Positions 1 through 6,804 of a DNA stretch of 23,455 nt are shown in pieces. This DNA is from a virus. Made by a program: the position numbers and the translations under genes. The stretch spans positions 1 to 23,455 of IMG/VR virus record IMGVR_UViG_3300005913_000917, one strand, 5' to 3'. The notes below the pieces were generated by a model that did no database searches, was not told the DNA's origin, and saw nothing but the letters and a program-made list of their open reading frames with translations. How positions within the stretch are numbered: the first letter of the stretch is position 1; each line of letters begins with the position of its first letter.

Positions 1-196
1 CCTCGTTGTCAATGCCCTGCCATTCCGGGTGATTCCACACACCACCGTGATGATATCCTTGCCAAATACCTTCCCATTGTGCGTCATCATTTGGGTTAAA
101 GTTTGTTCTAGCAATGATTACTAGTACATCATGACTGTCTACACGACCTTCCCAGATATCTCTAACACACCTACTAAAACTTAAACCAATTTTCAT
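1..196 (-). CDS. conserved-looking phage protein of unknown function (C-terminus outside the window)
   Basis: Reading the minus strand from the ATG at 196 gives an open frame of 65 codons that runs off the left edge. The peptide starts MKIGLSFSRCVRDIWEGRVD and is rich in Trp, His and Asp, with a 'DVLVIIARTNFNP' hydrophobic strand and a 'QWEGIWQGY' stretch. The ATG follows the TAA stop of the metallophosphoesterase gene directly, and a GAGG ribosome-binding site lies five bases upstream inside that gene, so translation is probably coupled. The style (small, acidic, aromatic) resembles conserved hypothetical proteins of T4-like phages, but I cannot assign a function. Only the N-terminal part is visible. 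Confidence 0.75.
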   Translation of the reverse strand, partial: MKIGLSFSRCVRDIWEGRVDSHDVLVIIARTNFNPNDDAQWEGIWQGYHHGGVWNHPEWQGIDNE

Positions 197-1003
197 TTAA
201 ACCTCTACAATTAATTCAGGATCCCAACCAGTATCTTCACTCCACCCGAATGATTGGTGATAACCACGAGGATTACATACTACACGAGTTTCACCAACCA
301 TGTAGTCAAAAGCATTGTGCATGTGGCCGTGTGTCCACAATTTGATGTGCGGATTGTCTAGCATAATATCCTCAAGGCTACTATAGTACGCACCGTTCAT
401 TAACGGGTCACTGCGATACTGTTCATGAACACTTTGGTAACTAGGTGCGTGATGTCCTACTACAACTATCTTCTTGTCCTTGTTTTCACCGACAACGTGT
501 TTAATATACTCTTTTGTTTCACGATGACGCATTGCTGAGTCATATGGCTTTAAAGAAGTATACCCTTTTTCATCGTTTTTAATAGCACGATAGTCCATCA
601 TCATGTCTTTAACAGCATGTAGAGTAAGAGGATCACCTTTGTTCATATCAGTCCAAAGTGTTCCGCCTACAAACAGCACATCATCGATGATTTTCATATC
701 ACGCTCTAGGAGATAAATGTTGTCGTAAATACCGCAGGCCGTGCGCATTTCTTCAATACCCTGAACCCAGCGGCCACCGTCATAAAACTCGTGATTTCCC
801 ATAACGTAAACAACATGGGGGAATGTATTACTAACTTGCTTTAGAAAGTTACGGAATCGTATACCGTATTCGCTTTCGGGCTTGTGAACTTTCGCCGCAA
901 CCATAATATCTCCTCCGAGAATTAGAACATCGGCACCTTTGCTATTTTCTATAACAATATCGCTAAATTCTAAATGGAGGTCTGATACTATCTGAATTTT
1001 CAT
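197..1003 (-). CDS. calcineurin-like metallophosphoesterase
   Basis: This 268-aa protein carries the full metallophosphoesterase signature in order: DLH (D8, H10), GGD (D32), GNHE (N70, H71), GHH (H184) and GHMH (H227, H229). These residues bind the two metal ions of calcineurin-type phosphatases and nucleases, so an active hydrolase is likely. The short single-domain form matches cytoplasmic phosphodiesterases of phages and bacteria. There is no signal peptide. The substrate (phosphoprotein, cyclic nucleotide, nucleotide or RNA/DNA end) cannot be read from the sequence. The start ATG overlaps the TGA stop of the upstream cytidylyltransferase-like gene as ATGA, so the two are translationally coupled and may share a nucleotide or phosphate-ester pathway; that pairing is inference. 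Confidence 0.92.
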   Translation of the reverse strand: MKIQIVSDLHLEFSDIVIENSKGADVLILGGDIMVAAKVHKPESEYGIRFRNFLKQVSNTFPHVVYVMGNHEFYDGGRWVQGIEEMRTACGIYDNIYLLERDMKIIDDVLFVGGTLWTDMNKGDPLTLHAVKDMMMDYRAIKNDEKGYTSLKPYDSAMRHRETKEYIKHVVGENKDKKIVVVGHHAPSYQSVHEQYRSDPLMNGAYYSSLEDIMLDNPHIKLWTHGHMHNAFDYMVGETRVVCNPRGYHQSFGWSEDTGWDPELIVEV

Positions 1004-1461
1004 TTTTTACTTTCTGCTTGTGCTACTCGTTTTCGTAAACTTGAAGAACTAAAAGAATGATCTCTACCGTTAAACACCAATTCAATATTTCGTTTAGCAC
1101 ATATATTTTTACCAGTAAAGTCTTTATCTTTGTACTCTATACCTAATATTCTAACATCAATTGGTAAAATAAGCAAGAGATCTTCGAGATCTTTTTCAGT
1201 TTGATAGATAACTATTTCGTCTACATTTCGAGTAGCACTCAATTGTATTTGTCTTTCTACAATAGTTTGAACAGGCGGATTCTTGCTATCCGGCCGATCA
1301 ATAGTAGGATCTGTTTGCAACGCAGCAATTAGATAATCACAATGATTTTTAGCCTCTGCTAACATAGCAATATGTCCTGCATGAAGTAAATCAAAAGTAC
1401 TAAACGTTATTCCAATTTTTAATCCGTCGTGTTTTAGTTGTTTAATTTTATTAAATATCAT
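1000..1461 (-). CDS. cytidylyltransferase-like nucleotidyltransferase (TagD/RfaE type)
   Basis: From the ATG at 1461 this is a 153-aa protein with the HxGH motif (HAGH, residues 27-30) after a GITFSTFDLLH strand, and a C-terminal SSSLRKRV motif equivalent to the ISSTxxR signature. This is the single-domain nucleotidyltransferase fold of glycerol-3-phosphate cytidylyltransferases and of ADP-heptose synthase C-domains; such enzymes activate a phosphorylated sugar or alcohol with CTP or ATP. I prefer this start over the in-frame ATG at 1485 because AGGAG lies nine bases upstream, while the 1485 ATG has no clear ribosome-binding site and would lengthen the overlap with the small membrane-peptide gene. 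The exact substrate is unknown. It overlaps the metallophosphoesterase gene by four bases (ATGA). Confidence 0.85.
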   Translation of the reverse strand: MIFNKIKQLKHDGLKIGITFSTFDLLHAGHIAMLAEAKNHCDYLIAALQTDPTIDRPDSKNPPVQTIVERQIQLSATRNVDEIVIYQTEKDLEDLLLILPIDVRILGIEYKDKDFTGKNICAKRNIELVFNGRDHSFSSSSLRKRVAQAESKK

Positions 1462-1555
1462 TTTTGCAATCTCCTGTGCAATCATTAGGTAGTTTGCTAA
1501 TAAGATAGCCGACTACAACAACTACAAGAATTAAAATATTAAGTAGCATTTCCAT
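1451..1555 (-). CDS. 34-aa predicted single-pass membrane peptide
   Basis: A short ORF starts at ATG 1555 and ends at TAA 1451. The peptide begins MEMLLNILILVVVVVGYLIS, a clear transmembrane helix (about residues 4-19), followed by a short hydrophilic tail KLPNDCTGDCKNDI with two cysteines spaced C-x3-C. An AAGGA ribosome-binding site sits about six bases before the ATG. It overlaps the end of the upstream 84-aa gene by 17 bases and the start of the cytidylyltransferase-like gene by 11, and it fills the otherwise empty gap between them. Such overlap spacing is typical of a real phage gene. Function is unknown; small phage membrane peptides can act as holin-like, antiholin or host-takeover factors, which is only a possibility here. 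Confidence 0.65.
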   Translation of the reverse strand: MEMLLNILILVVVVVGYLISKLPNDCTGDCKNDI

Positions 1556-1793
1556 TATTTTTCCTTAATAGATTTAACAATCTTGTCTGCTCTTGTTCTT
1601 TAAGCCAATCGTCTTCAACTGAAAATTTTGGACATCGATTCAAAGCATCTTCTAGTACCCATTTAAGTCTATATAGATCCTGTTTGGCTCCCCAACAGAT
1701 AAATCCGTCCATTCTAGAATCAGTTGCATCGTAGGCTGCTGCATTAATTTCTTGTGCAGCCTTGGCAACATTGTATGATCTTGTATATCCCAT
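1539..1793 (-). CDS. 84-aa conserved-looking phage protein of unknown function
   Basis: This small, probably helical protein begins MGYTRSYNVAKAAQEINAAA and has a central 'RMDGFICWGAKQDLYRLKWVLEDAL' block of mixed aromatic and charged residues, followed by a charged C-terminal helix (KEQEQTRLLNLLRK). I recognise the general style from small hypothetical proteins of T4-like marine phages but cannot name a function. It is the first gene after a strong sigma70-like promoter whose predicted start point coincides with the ATG, and no Shine-Dalgarno sequence is present, so a leaderless mRNA is likely. It overlaps the following membrane-peptide gene by 17 bases. Confidence 0.75.
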   Translation of the reverse strand: MGYTRSYNVAKAAQEINAAAYDATDSRMDGFICWGAKQDLYRLKWVLEDALNRCPKFSVEDDWLKEQEQTRLLNLLRKNNGNAT

Positions 1794-1799
1794 ATTGAT

Positions 1800-1828
1800 A
1801 TTATATATGGAAGAATAGGGCTAGTCAA
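1800..1828 (-). promoter_or_regulatory. sigma70-like promoter (TTGACT-17-TATAAT)
   Basis: On the minus strand TTGACT (1828-1823) and TATAAT (1805-1800) are separated by exactly 17 bases. Six bases separate the -10 box from the ATG at 1793, so the predicted transcription start is at or next to that start codon. This suggests an early, host-RNA-polymerase promoter driving the unit at 1793-1. Confidence 0.72.
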
Positions 1829-1836
1829 GCCCTATT
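1814..1836 (-). terminator. stem-loop after the mazG-like gene, possible terminator
   Basis: AATAGGGCT and AGCCCTATT form a perfect 9-bp stem around a 5-base loop, starting eight bases after the stop codon of the MazG-like gene. In the minus direction it is followed by TTCTTCC on the 3' side rather than a clean T-run, so termination may be partial. The -35 box of the next promoter lies within the loop and one arm. Confidence 0.55.
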
Positions 1837-1844
1837 GGATGTTT

Positions 1845-2210
1845 TTACTTAACGAAAGGTTTTAGATTAGGTGCTACCCAACCTAGTGGTTTCATGACCT
1901 TTCCATCTTCACGCTTGCGTACCTTGCCAGTCTCTCGATCAATCTTAGCAAAGTTAGAACTCATGACTTCTTTCCAGCCTGCTTCTCCATCGAAGCCTCC
2001 ACTATGGATAGCACCAATAGTAACCACAAGAATGTCTAACAATGCATCTAACTGCTCTTCTCGATCTCCTTGTTCAACTGCTACGTTAAATTCTTTAAAT
2101 TCTTCAGCAATTAAATCACTGTAAAGTTTATACTGCTTGTCATTATGGTCGTCTACTGTTTGATCGCATGCCCGCATAAATTTTTCTTGGTCTCTAAATA
2201 AATTTGTCAT
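1845..2210 (-). CDS. MazG-like / phosphoribosyl-ATP pyrophosphohydrolase-type NTP pyrophosphohydrolase
   Basis: This 121-aa all-helical protein has the two metal-binding helices of the all-alpha NTP pyrophosphatase superfamily: IAEEFKEF (ExxE type, about residues 34-41) and DALLDILVV (ExxD type, about 55-63), followed by a conserved-looking 'GWKEVMSSNFAKID' and a 'GKVMKPLGW' C-terminal segment. Members hydrolyse nucleoside triphosphates or house-cleaning nucleotides to the monophosphate and PPi. Phage versions have been proposed to alter host nucleotide or alarmone pools. Length is normal for the single-domain phage form. The ATG abuts the TAA of the GroES-like gene with a GGAA ribosome-binding site inside that gene. 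A stem-loop follows, so this is probably the last gene of its transcript. Confidence 0.85.
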   Translation of the reverse strand: MTNLFRDQEKFMRACDQTVDDHNDKQYKLYSDLIAEEFKEFNVAVEQGDREEQLDALLDILVVTIGAIHSGGFDGEAGWKEVMSSNFAKIDRETGKVRKREDGKVMKPLGWVAPNLKPFVK

Positions 2211-2588
2211 TTAATTTCCCGGTAACGGTACATCTTTTGCAGGTTCAGTATTTTGAAATGCTAGCAAAATATCATTTGGCGGATTGTCTGCTGACATCAG
2301 TATAGCACTATTATCTACCATACGCAACTCTATTTTTTTACCATTATCAAGTTCGTGTTCGATGCTACGAGTCCATCTTCCGTGCTCTACTAAGATCCAT
2401 TCACCTACTTTGACATCAGATTGATCAGGACCGACTGCCCATACTTTACCCCATCGAGGATGGATACCGCTTACTTTACCGTTATCACTCGGAATAATAA
2501 TTCCGGAAAATGTTTTTTGTCCGTCAAAGTTCATATTTGAAATTAGAACTTTATTAGACAATGGAACAATTTTGCCTTGTACTTTCAT
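2211..2588 (-). CDS. GroES-like co-chaperonin (T4 gp31-type role)
   Basis: This 125-aa protein has the beta-barrel pattern of 10-kDa chaperonins: 'GKIVPLSNKVLISN' first strand, a flexible loop with SGIIIP (about residues 29-34) that corresponds to the GroEL-binding mobile loop, 'GKVWAVGPDQSDVKVGEWILVEHG' core strands, and a final 'MVDNSAILM' strand. GroES (about 97 aa) has the same order; T4-like phages encode their own version so that host GroEL can fold the large capsid protein. The C-terminal 20 residues form an extra polar tail. The ATG overlaps the stop of the upstream gene as ATGA, with AAAGG about five bases before it. Sequence divergence means I infer the chaperone role from motif order rather than from a close match. 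Confidence 0.8.
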   Translation of the reverse strand: MKVQGKIVPLSNKVLISNMNFDGQKTFSGIIIPSDNGKVSGIHPRWGKVWAVGPDQSDVKVGEWILVEHGRWTRSIEHELDNGKKIELRMVDNSAILMSADNPPNDILLAFQNTEPAKDVPLPGN

Positions 2589-2851
2589 TTTTTACCTTTC
2601 GAATAAGTTACTGAATCTTGTACAACTGTGTTCGATGCTTTAGGAGTAGATTGTTTAACTGCGGCTGCCGGATTATTTTCGTAGTAGGCATTAATCTGCT
2701 CTTCTCTACGCTTAACAATCTTTCCGCCAGGACCTAATTCATCGCCTCGAGCATTCATTCTGACATTACCAACTGCTGGCATTGTTTGATTCTTTTCTAG
2801 CAATTGATCCATGTCGACCATTTTGCCTTTCATTGTTCTATATTGTCTCAT
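2585..2851 (-). CDS. 88-aa conserved-looking T4-like phage protein of unknown function
   Basis: The protein is small and basic. It begins MRQYRTMKGKMVDMDQLLEK, continues with 'PAVGNVRMNARGDELGPGGKIVKRREE' and ends in a low-complexity Ala/Ser/Thr/Lys tail. The 'VGNxxxNARGDELGPGG' block is a pattern I associate with small conserved proteins of T4-like marine phages, but no function is known to me. A strong AAGGAG ribosome-binding site lies before the ATG. The gene is followed with a four-base overlap by the GroES-like gene, so the two are likely co-translated; a role linked to capsid or protein folding would be a guess. Confidence 0.75.
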   Translation of the reverse strand: MRQYRTMKGKMVDMDQLLEKNQTMPAVGNVRMNARGDELGPGGKIVKRREEQINAYYENNPAAAVKQSTPKASNTVVQDSVTYSKGKK

Positions 2852-2861
2852 ATTGGACTCC

Positions 2862-3380
2862 TTATTTTAAAAACTCGTTAATGTCAAGTTTGTATTTTAC
2901 ACTATCAATTTTGTGAACACCTAACAGGTATAAGCAATAACTAGCGACCGAACTGCCCCTACCTACTCCCCATACAATTTTATGCTCACGCATTGTGTCT
3001 ACAAAGTATTTAAGATATTTTAATACATCCATCATGCCATGCTGGCGGAATAGACTTAACTCTTCTACTAATCTTTCGTAGTTTTCTGTTGGACAAATAC
3101 TAACTAGATACTCTTCAATATCTATTTGTTTATACTCATCCGGCATAAACCAGTTTTGTTGATTGTTTTTGTCAAAATGATCTACAGATTCTGTATGTTC
3201 AGAATAAGATTTTAATTCTGAAATATCGTCATAATTTATCTTAACAGCAGAATTAAATTTAATTAATTCGTCTAAGTCGGCGAGTATAACAGATTTAATA
3301 TCTGTTATTTGTCCAGAATATATGGCTTTAAAAACTTCATCTGAAGTTAATAATATATCACCGTATTCTGTAGTTTTCAT
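2862..3380 (-). CDS. stand-alone DnaE/PolC-like 'GRGS' module protein (not a full polymerase)
   Basis: The C-terminal third of this 172-aa protein has VWGVGRGSSVASYCLYLLG (about residues 136-154) followed by 'HKIDSVKYKLDINEFLK'. This matches the bacterial replicative polymerase III alpha-subunit segment 'GPGRGSAAGS...LGITxxDPLxYxLxFERFL'. The N-terminal part is Asp/Glu/Lys-rich and not recognisable. The protein stops just before where the alpha subunit's catalytic aspartates begin, so it cannot be an active polymerase; it keeps only the phosphate-binding-type loop and flanking helices. It lies between structural and chaperone genes. The start codon lies in an inverted repeat and has no Shine-Dalgarno sequence. 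A role in nucleotide binding or in interfering with the host replicase is conjecture. Confidence 0.72.
   Translation of the reverse strand: MKTTEYGDILLTSDEVFKAIYSGQITDIKSVILADLDELIKFNSAVKINYDDISELKSYSEHTESVDHFDKNNQQNWFMPDEYKQIDIEEYLVSICPTENYERLVEELSLFRQHGMMDVLKYLKYFVDTMREHKIVWGVGRGSSVASYCLYLLGVHKIDSVKYKLDINEFLK
3286..3308. repeat. inverted repeat ATAACAGAT/ATCTGTTAT inside the DnaE-like gene
   Basis: ATAACAGAT (3286-3294) and ATCTGTTAT (3300-3308) form a perfect 9-bp stem around a 5-base loop, near codons 25-32 of the DnaE-like gene. The same half-site recurs at the start of that gene (3379-3398). Confidence 0.6.
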
Positions 3381-3398
3381 CTGTTAAGTATAACAGAT
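3379..3398. promoter_or_regulatory. inverted repeat covering a stop-start junction
   Basis: ATCTGTTA (3379-3386) and TAACAGAT (3391-3398) form an 8-bp stem with a 4-base loop. It spans from the last base of the upstream TAA to the AU of the DnaE-like start codon, so in mRNA the start codon would be partly paired. There is no Shine-Dalgarno sequence. A translational or operator control site is a reasonable inference. Confidence 0.5.
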
Positions 3399-3640
3399 TA
3401 ATCTACATTAATCAAGCCATCAATTTCACCATTTAATTTAGTTGAAGTGTCTTGCAGTGCTCTTTGACTTCTTTTCGACATTTCGAATCGATATGCTTCT
3501 AATGCAACAAGTATCTGTGGAATAACATCATTCATTCCAGATCGTGCAGCAATAGCATATTTTTTACCAAGTTCTAAAACTTTGGATTCAACTTCGTTGT
3601 CCTTTAATTTAGACAAATCTTCCATTAATGGATTAAACAA
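3398..3640 (-). CDS. 80-aa conserved-looking phage protein, TTG start
   Basis: This small, mostly helical protein starts (L/M)FNPLMEDLSKLKDNEVESK and continues 'LGKKYAIAARSGMNDVIPQILVALEAYRFEM', an amphipathic helical pair. I associate the 'FNPL...DLSKLKD' opening with small conserved proteins in T4-like marine phages, function unknown. The start is a TTG at 3640, supported by AGGGGG five bases upstream; the next ATG (3625) has no ribosome-binding site. The ribosome-binding site lies within the last codons of the structural gene upstream, with an 8-base overlap. The N-terminal half could form a coiled coil. Confidence 0.7.
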   Translation of the reverse strand: MFNPLMEDLSKLKDNEVESKVLELGKKYAIAARSGMNDVIPQILVALEAYRFEMSKRSQRALQDTSTKLNGEIDGLINVD

Positions 3641-4205
3641 AAGGGCCCCCTAATAATTTTACATAAACATTTGCACCAGCATCTACAGTCCATAATTCAA
3701 AGAAAAATGGATCAGGCGAGGTAGTAGAACTTACCGTGTAGGGAAATGTTAGGCTAGATTCTTTTTTAATACTGCCTAATGTGTTATTGAAAGTTACAGT
3801 AGCATTAGTTGTAGTAGAATTATTTTTAATTTCTAATTTAACCTTGCCTTCTATTGCTGCGCTTGGCCAGTTAACAACTCCTAAACTGATATTACCTGTA
3901 ATACCCACTTGTTGATAGTTTCCATTTAATGCACTAATTTCAGTCACATCTTCGAGAACTGTAAATACTTTTAAGCCTACTGAGTCTAATACAGCCCTGT
4001 AGATATTTCCTTCGTACCCGAAATCATTTCTTTCATCTAACCTTGCGGTATTTGTTTGTAGTCCGTTAACTTCACTTGCAACTGATGTTAACGCATTTTT
4101 AATGTTTGAATAGTTATCTCTAAATCCCTGAGTGTCATTATCTACTCCAGGAATTGGATAATTGGTGTTAATACTATTGATATAAGTTGTTGCTGTACTG
4201 CTCAT
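3633..4205 (-). CDS. tail-fibre/baseplate-associated structural protein with phage anchor domain
   Basis: This 190-aa protein has an N-terminal block 'INTNYPIPGVDNDTQGFRDNYSNIKNAL' (about residues 11-38) typical of T4-like phage fibre and baseplate proteins, followed by a short coiled coil (VASEVNGLQTNTARLDER). The rest is beta-rich with Thr/Asn/Val repeats, ending KLLGGPFV. It is the last structural gene of the tail operon. The ATG has AAGAGA upstream and a TAAATATC motif about 21 bases before it, which could be a weak late promoter. It probably forms or attaches to a small fibre; the receptor-facing part is unknown. The assignment rests on the anchor block and position. Confidence 0.75.
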   Translation of the reverse strand: MSSTATTYINSINTNYPIPGVDNDTQGFRDNYSNIKNALTSVASEVNGLQTNTARLDERNDFGYEGNIYRAVLDSVGLKVFTVLEDVTEISALNGNYQQVGITGNISLGVVNWPSAAIEGKVKLEIKNNSTTTNATVTFNNTLGSIKKESSLTFPYTVSSTTSPDPFFFELWTVDAGANVYVKLLGGPFV

Positions 4206-4226
4206 AAGAATCTCTTGTTAGTTGTA

Positions 4227-4236
4227 GATATTTAGC
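4227..4236 (-). promoter_or_regulatory. possible T4-type late promoter motif (GCTAAATATC)
   Basis: GCTAAATATC on the minus strand ends 21 bases upstream of the ATG at 4205, the same distance as the AATAAATAC motif upstream of the 2099-aa fibre gene. It overlaps the end of the protease gene. A single weak match, so tentative. Confidence 0.25.
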
Positions 4237-5809
4237 CACGGATTGTTAGTGGGTCAGGTAAATTAAATGGTTGGTATAGTGCTCTAGCAGGGCCGCCCTG
4301 TAGATTTCCCCAAGAACCGTAATTAGTCCCACTATAATATGTTTCATCGGCAAGCCAATTGCTACCGTATGCTTCGATAAAATTACGACAATCTTGTTGG
4401 GTCATCCAAGGTCTTGCTTGTAATATGCATGCTAATAATCCTACAACTTGAGGACTTGATTGACTAGTTCCTGAAATTGCATTTAGATAGTACGTGTATG
4501 TACCAGCACTTCTTGTATCAGCAACCGCAGGACCTGCATATGCAGCGTTAGCATATGCACCCATAATATAATCACCGGGTGCCCATACATCTACTTTAGG
4601 ACCAGCACAACTAAAATTGCGTTTATGTTCAGGATCAGGATTACTAGTAGCAACTGCTGCAATACATCCTACTGTGATTACTCCCGATGTTGCAGCAGGA
4701 GTCGAACCTCTATGATAATAAAAACTACTTCCGTAGTAAGAACTTGTCCAATAGTTATTATAATCTGCTCCGCCTAACACATCTATTTTATGACGATCGT
4801 TTCCGGCAGCACCAACAACTATAATTCCAACAGCAATAGTAGCAGCAACTTCGGCATCTATTGCAGTATACCTATATCCATGAACACCGCTGCCGCCTTC
4901 TGGAACTCCTATAGTACCGTATGCAACAGTTGTAGTAGTTGCTCCGGTTAAACTTCCTCTATAATTAATGTTGGTTACATCTCTATAGGTTATGTTAAAT
5001 CCAAAACTACAATTAACAATAGTAGGACGTTTGTAACCAGTTACAGGGTCTACAGGCTTAGAGTTATGCCATGCTCGTAGAGTTTGCCAAATTTGAAAAT
5101 CGTCCAACAATGCCAATGTTCTTCCGTCTGTAATATCTGTATAGGGACCAGCGGTACCGTCCCCTACTGAACGTAGAGTATAAATGGCAGACCCTTTGGC
5201 CCAACCGCATGTATTACCCCCTGCAATACTTGCACAATTGCTACCGTGTCCGTCACAGTCACCCAAAAATCCTCCAGTAGGAACACTCATGATGCCGTGC
5301 TGTGACCAGTCATAATCTACTACACGACTACCGCCTGTACCGTCTGCATTGACTGCAAACTCTGGATGATTAGGTTCTACTCCTGTATCGATAACAACAA
5401 TATCAACGCCTGTACCATCTAAGTTAAACGGAACATTTGCTGCTATAGTTGTATTCAGTCCAAAATTGTGTGTTGTGCTTACAGCCCTAAGGAGTCCCCA
5501 GTTTTTATTATTAGTGTTTGCTATAGCACTTTTACTATAATTGCCTGGTCTAATACCAAATGGACTTTTTTGCACACCTAATTCGTAAGGATCTCTATGC
5601 ACATCTACAATTCGTAAATCGCTTAACAATGCATCTGCTTCTTCCTGTGTTAGTAACACCGCGGAGTTATGATTGCTGTGCGGCATGTCGTCTACAATAT
5701 CTACTGTTCTTGTAGGTATTGCTTCGTCCCCTGTATCTGAAACTAATTCTTGTTTTAAAGAGTCTTTACTAATTGCATCTTCTGCAACAACATAAAACTT
5801 GTGCAACAT
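4232..5809 (-). CDS. subtilisin-like serine protease (peptidase family S8) in the tail operon
   Basis: This 525-aa protein contains the complete S8 catalytic set: Asp in VIDTGVEPNHPEF (D141), His in DGHGSNCASIAGG (H188), the oxyanion Asn in GAAGND (N337) and Ser in SGTSQSSP (S449). The first ~80 residues (HKFYVVAEDAISK..., LLTQEEADALLSD) look like an I9-type inhibitory propeptide, with no signal peptide, so it is made in the cytoplasm and could be packed in the virion. The domain ends near residue 480, leaving a short Gly/Tyr-rich tail. It sits between a collagen-like gene (one-base TAATG overlap) and another structural gene. Possible roles are maturing the fibres or cutting host surface proteins; both are inferred from context. 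Confidence 0.93.
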   Translation of the reverse strand: MLHKFYVVAEDAISKDSLKQELVSDTGDEAIPTRTVDIVDDMPHSNHNSAVLLTQEEADALLSDLRIVDVHRDPYELGVQKSPFGIRPGNYSKSAIANTNNKNWGLLRAVSTTHNFGLNTTIAANVPFNLDGTGVDIVVIDTGVEPNHPEFAVNADGTGGSRVVDYDWSQHGIMSVPTGGFLGDCDGHGSNCASIAGGNTCGWAKGSAIYTLRSVGDGTAGPYTDITDGRTLALLDDFQIWQTLRAWHNSKPVDPVTGYKRPTIVNCSFGFNITYRDVTNINYRGSLTGATTTTVAYGTIGVPEGGSGVHGYRYTAIDAEVAATIAVGIIVVGAAGNDRHKIDVLGGADYNNYWTSSYYGSSFYYHRGSTPAATSGVITVGCIAAVATSNPDPEHKRNFSCAGPKVDVWAPGDYIMGAYANAAYAGPAVADTRSAGTYTYYLNAISGTSQSSPQVVGLLACILQARPWMTQQDCRNFIEAYGSNWLADETYYSGTNYGSWGNLQGGPARALYQPFNLPDPLTIRG

Positions 5810-6798
5810 TAGTAAATCCTTGTTCTATCGTATGTCCACCAATAAGTGCCATCAAAATAAACTGGCTGCGCCACTCCGACAGCATCTATTGCAAACATCA
5901 TAGCACCTGGAGTAGTAGTTAATGACAGTGTAGTTAATGTTGAAGTTGTGCAAGTAGAAAGAATAAACGGACTGTTTACTTTGACATTGCCTACTGCTGA
6001 TAAGTTTAAGTCATTACCAGAAACAATATTTGCAGCGCCTGCTGATGATACTGTCAATGTGTTTACATATAGAGTTTGAACAGTATAAGTATTGCCGACT
6101 AATACAGCAGCACCAGTGGCGCCTGCTGGCCCAGTAGCACCTGGCACATTACTTACACCTGCTGTGCCAGTAGCACCAGTCGGTCCAGTAGCACCTGTCG
6201 ATCCAACTCCACTAGGTCCTGTGGAACCTGCTGGACCAGTCGCTCCAGTAGAACCATTTGATCCATTAGTTCCAGTAGCGCCTGTAGCACCTGCTCCAGT
6301 CGCCCCGGCAGGCCCAGTCGCCCCGTCAGCACCTGTAGCGCCTGTGCCGCCCTGTGCTGCTGCGGTTCCTGGAATACCTTGTTCACCAGTAGAACCGGCA
6401 GGTCCAGTTGCTCCATCTAAGCCAGTGGCACCTTGTGCTCCAGTAGCACCTGTACCACCAACTCCTTGTGCTCCAGTTGACCCTTGTGGACCAGTTGATC
6501 CTTGCGGCCCTGTTGCACCAGTGGCTCCAGAACCAGTAGCACCTGTTAACCCTGTAGCGCCGTTGGCACCTGTAGCACCTGTGCCGCCTTGTAGTGCAGC
6601 AGTACCTGGAATTCCAGTAGCACCAGTAACTCCGGTTGCACCAGTTGCTCCGACCCCTCCTGGACCAGTAGCGCCGGTAGCACCTCCAGGTAGTGGCCCT
6701 GCTAACCAAGCAGTTGAAGTAGAATTGTAAACCCAAAGGTAGCCATCATATGTATATATGTCGCCGTTGTTAGGATCGTTTGGAAAACTTATTGCCAT
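5809..6798 (-). CDS. collagen-like GXY-repeat fibre protein 1 (329 aa)
   Basis: The N-terminal ~40 residues ([27 protein letters not shown]) form a short beta domain of the kind found at the ends of phage collagen-like fibres. Residues ~41-232 are GXY triplets dominated by Gly-Ala-Thr and Gly-Pro-x, expected to form a trimeric triple helix. The C-terminal ~95 residues ([20 protein letters not shown]... to [11 protein letters not shown]) are a beta-rich, probably trimerising or receptor-binding head. Collagen-like stalks are known from phage tail fibres. The stop overlaps the protease start by one base, and a 6-bp gap separates it from the second collagen-like gene. Antisense frames across the repeat stay open as a by-product of the repeat and are not genes. 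Confidence 0.88.
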   Translation of the reverse strand: MAISFPNDPNNGDIYTYDGYLWVYNSTSTAWLAGPLPGGATGATGPGGVGATGATGVTGATGIPGTAALQGGTGATGANGATGLTGATGSGATGATGPQGSTGPQGSTGAQGVGGTGATGAQGATGLDGATGPAGSTGEQGIPGTAAAQGGTGATGADGATGPAGATGAGATGATGTNGSNGSTGATGPAGSTGPSGVGSTGATGPTGATGTAGVSNVPGATGPAGATGAAVLVGNTYTVQTLYVNTLTVSSAGAANIVSGNDLNLSAVGNVKVNSPFILSTCTTSTLTTLSLTTTPGAMMFAIDAVGVAQPVYFDGTYWWTYDRTRIY

Positions 6799-6804
6799 AA
6801 TTTA

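Noticed and set aside
2882-2887. TTGACA on the minus strand inside the DnaE-like gene as a -35 box
   Set aside because: The nearest good -10 (TAAAAT) is only about 12 bases away, and the sequence at 17 bases is the ribosome-binding site TAAGGAG.
2862-3380. Calling this gene a DNA polymerase III alpha subunit
   Set aside because: It is about 170 residues and ends before the catalytic aspartates; only the GRGS segment matches.
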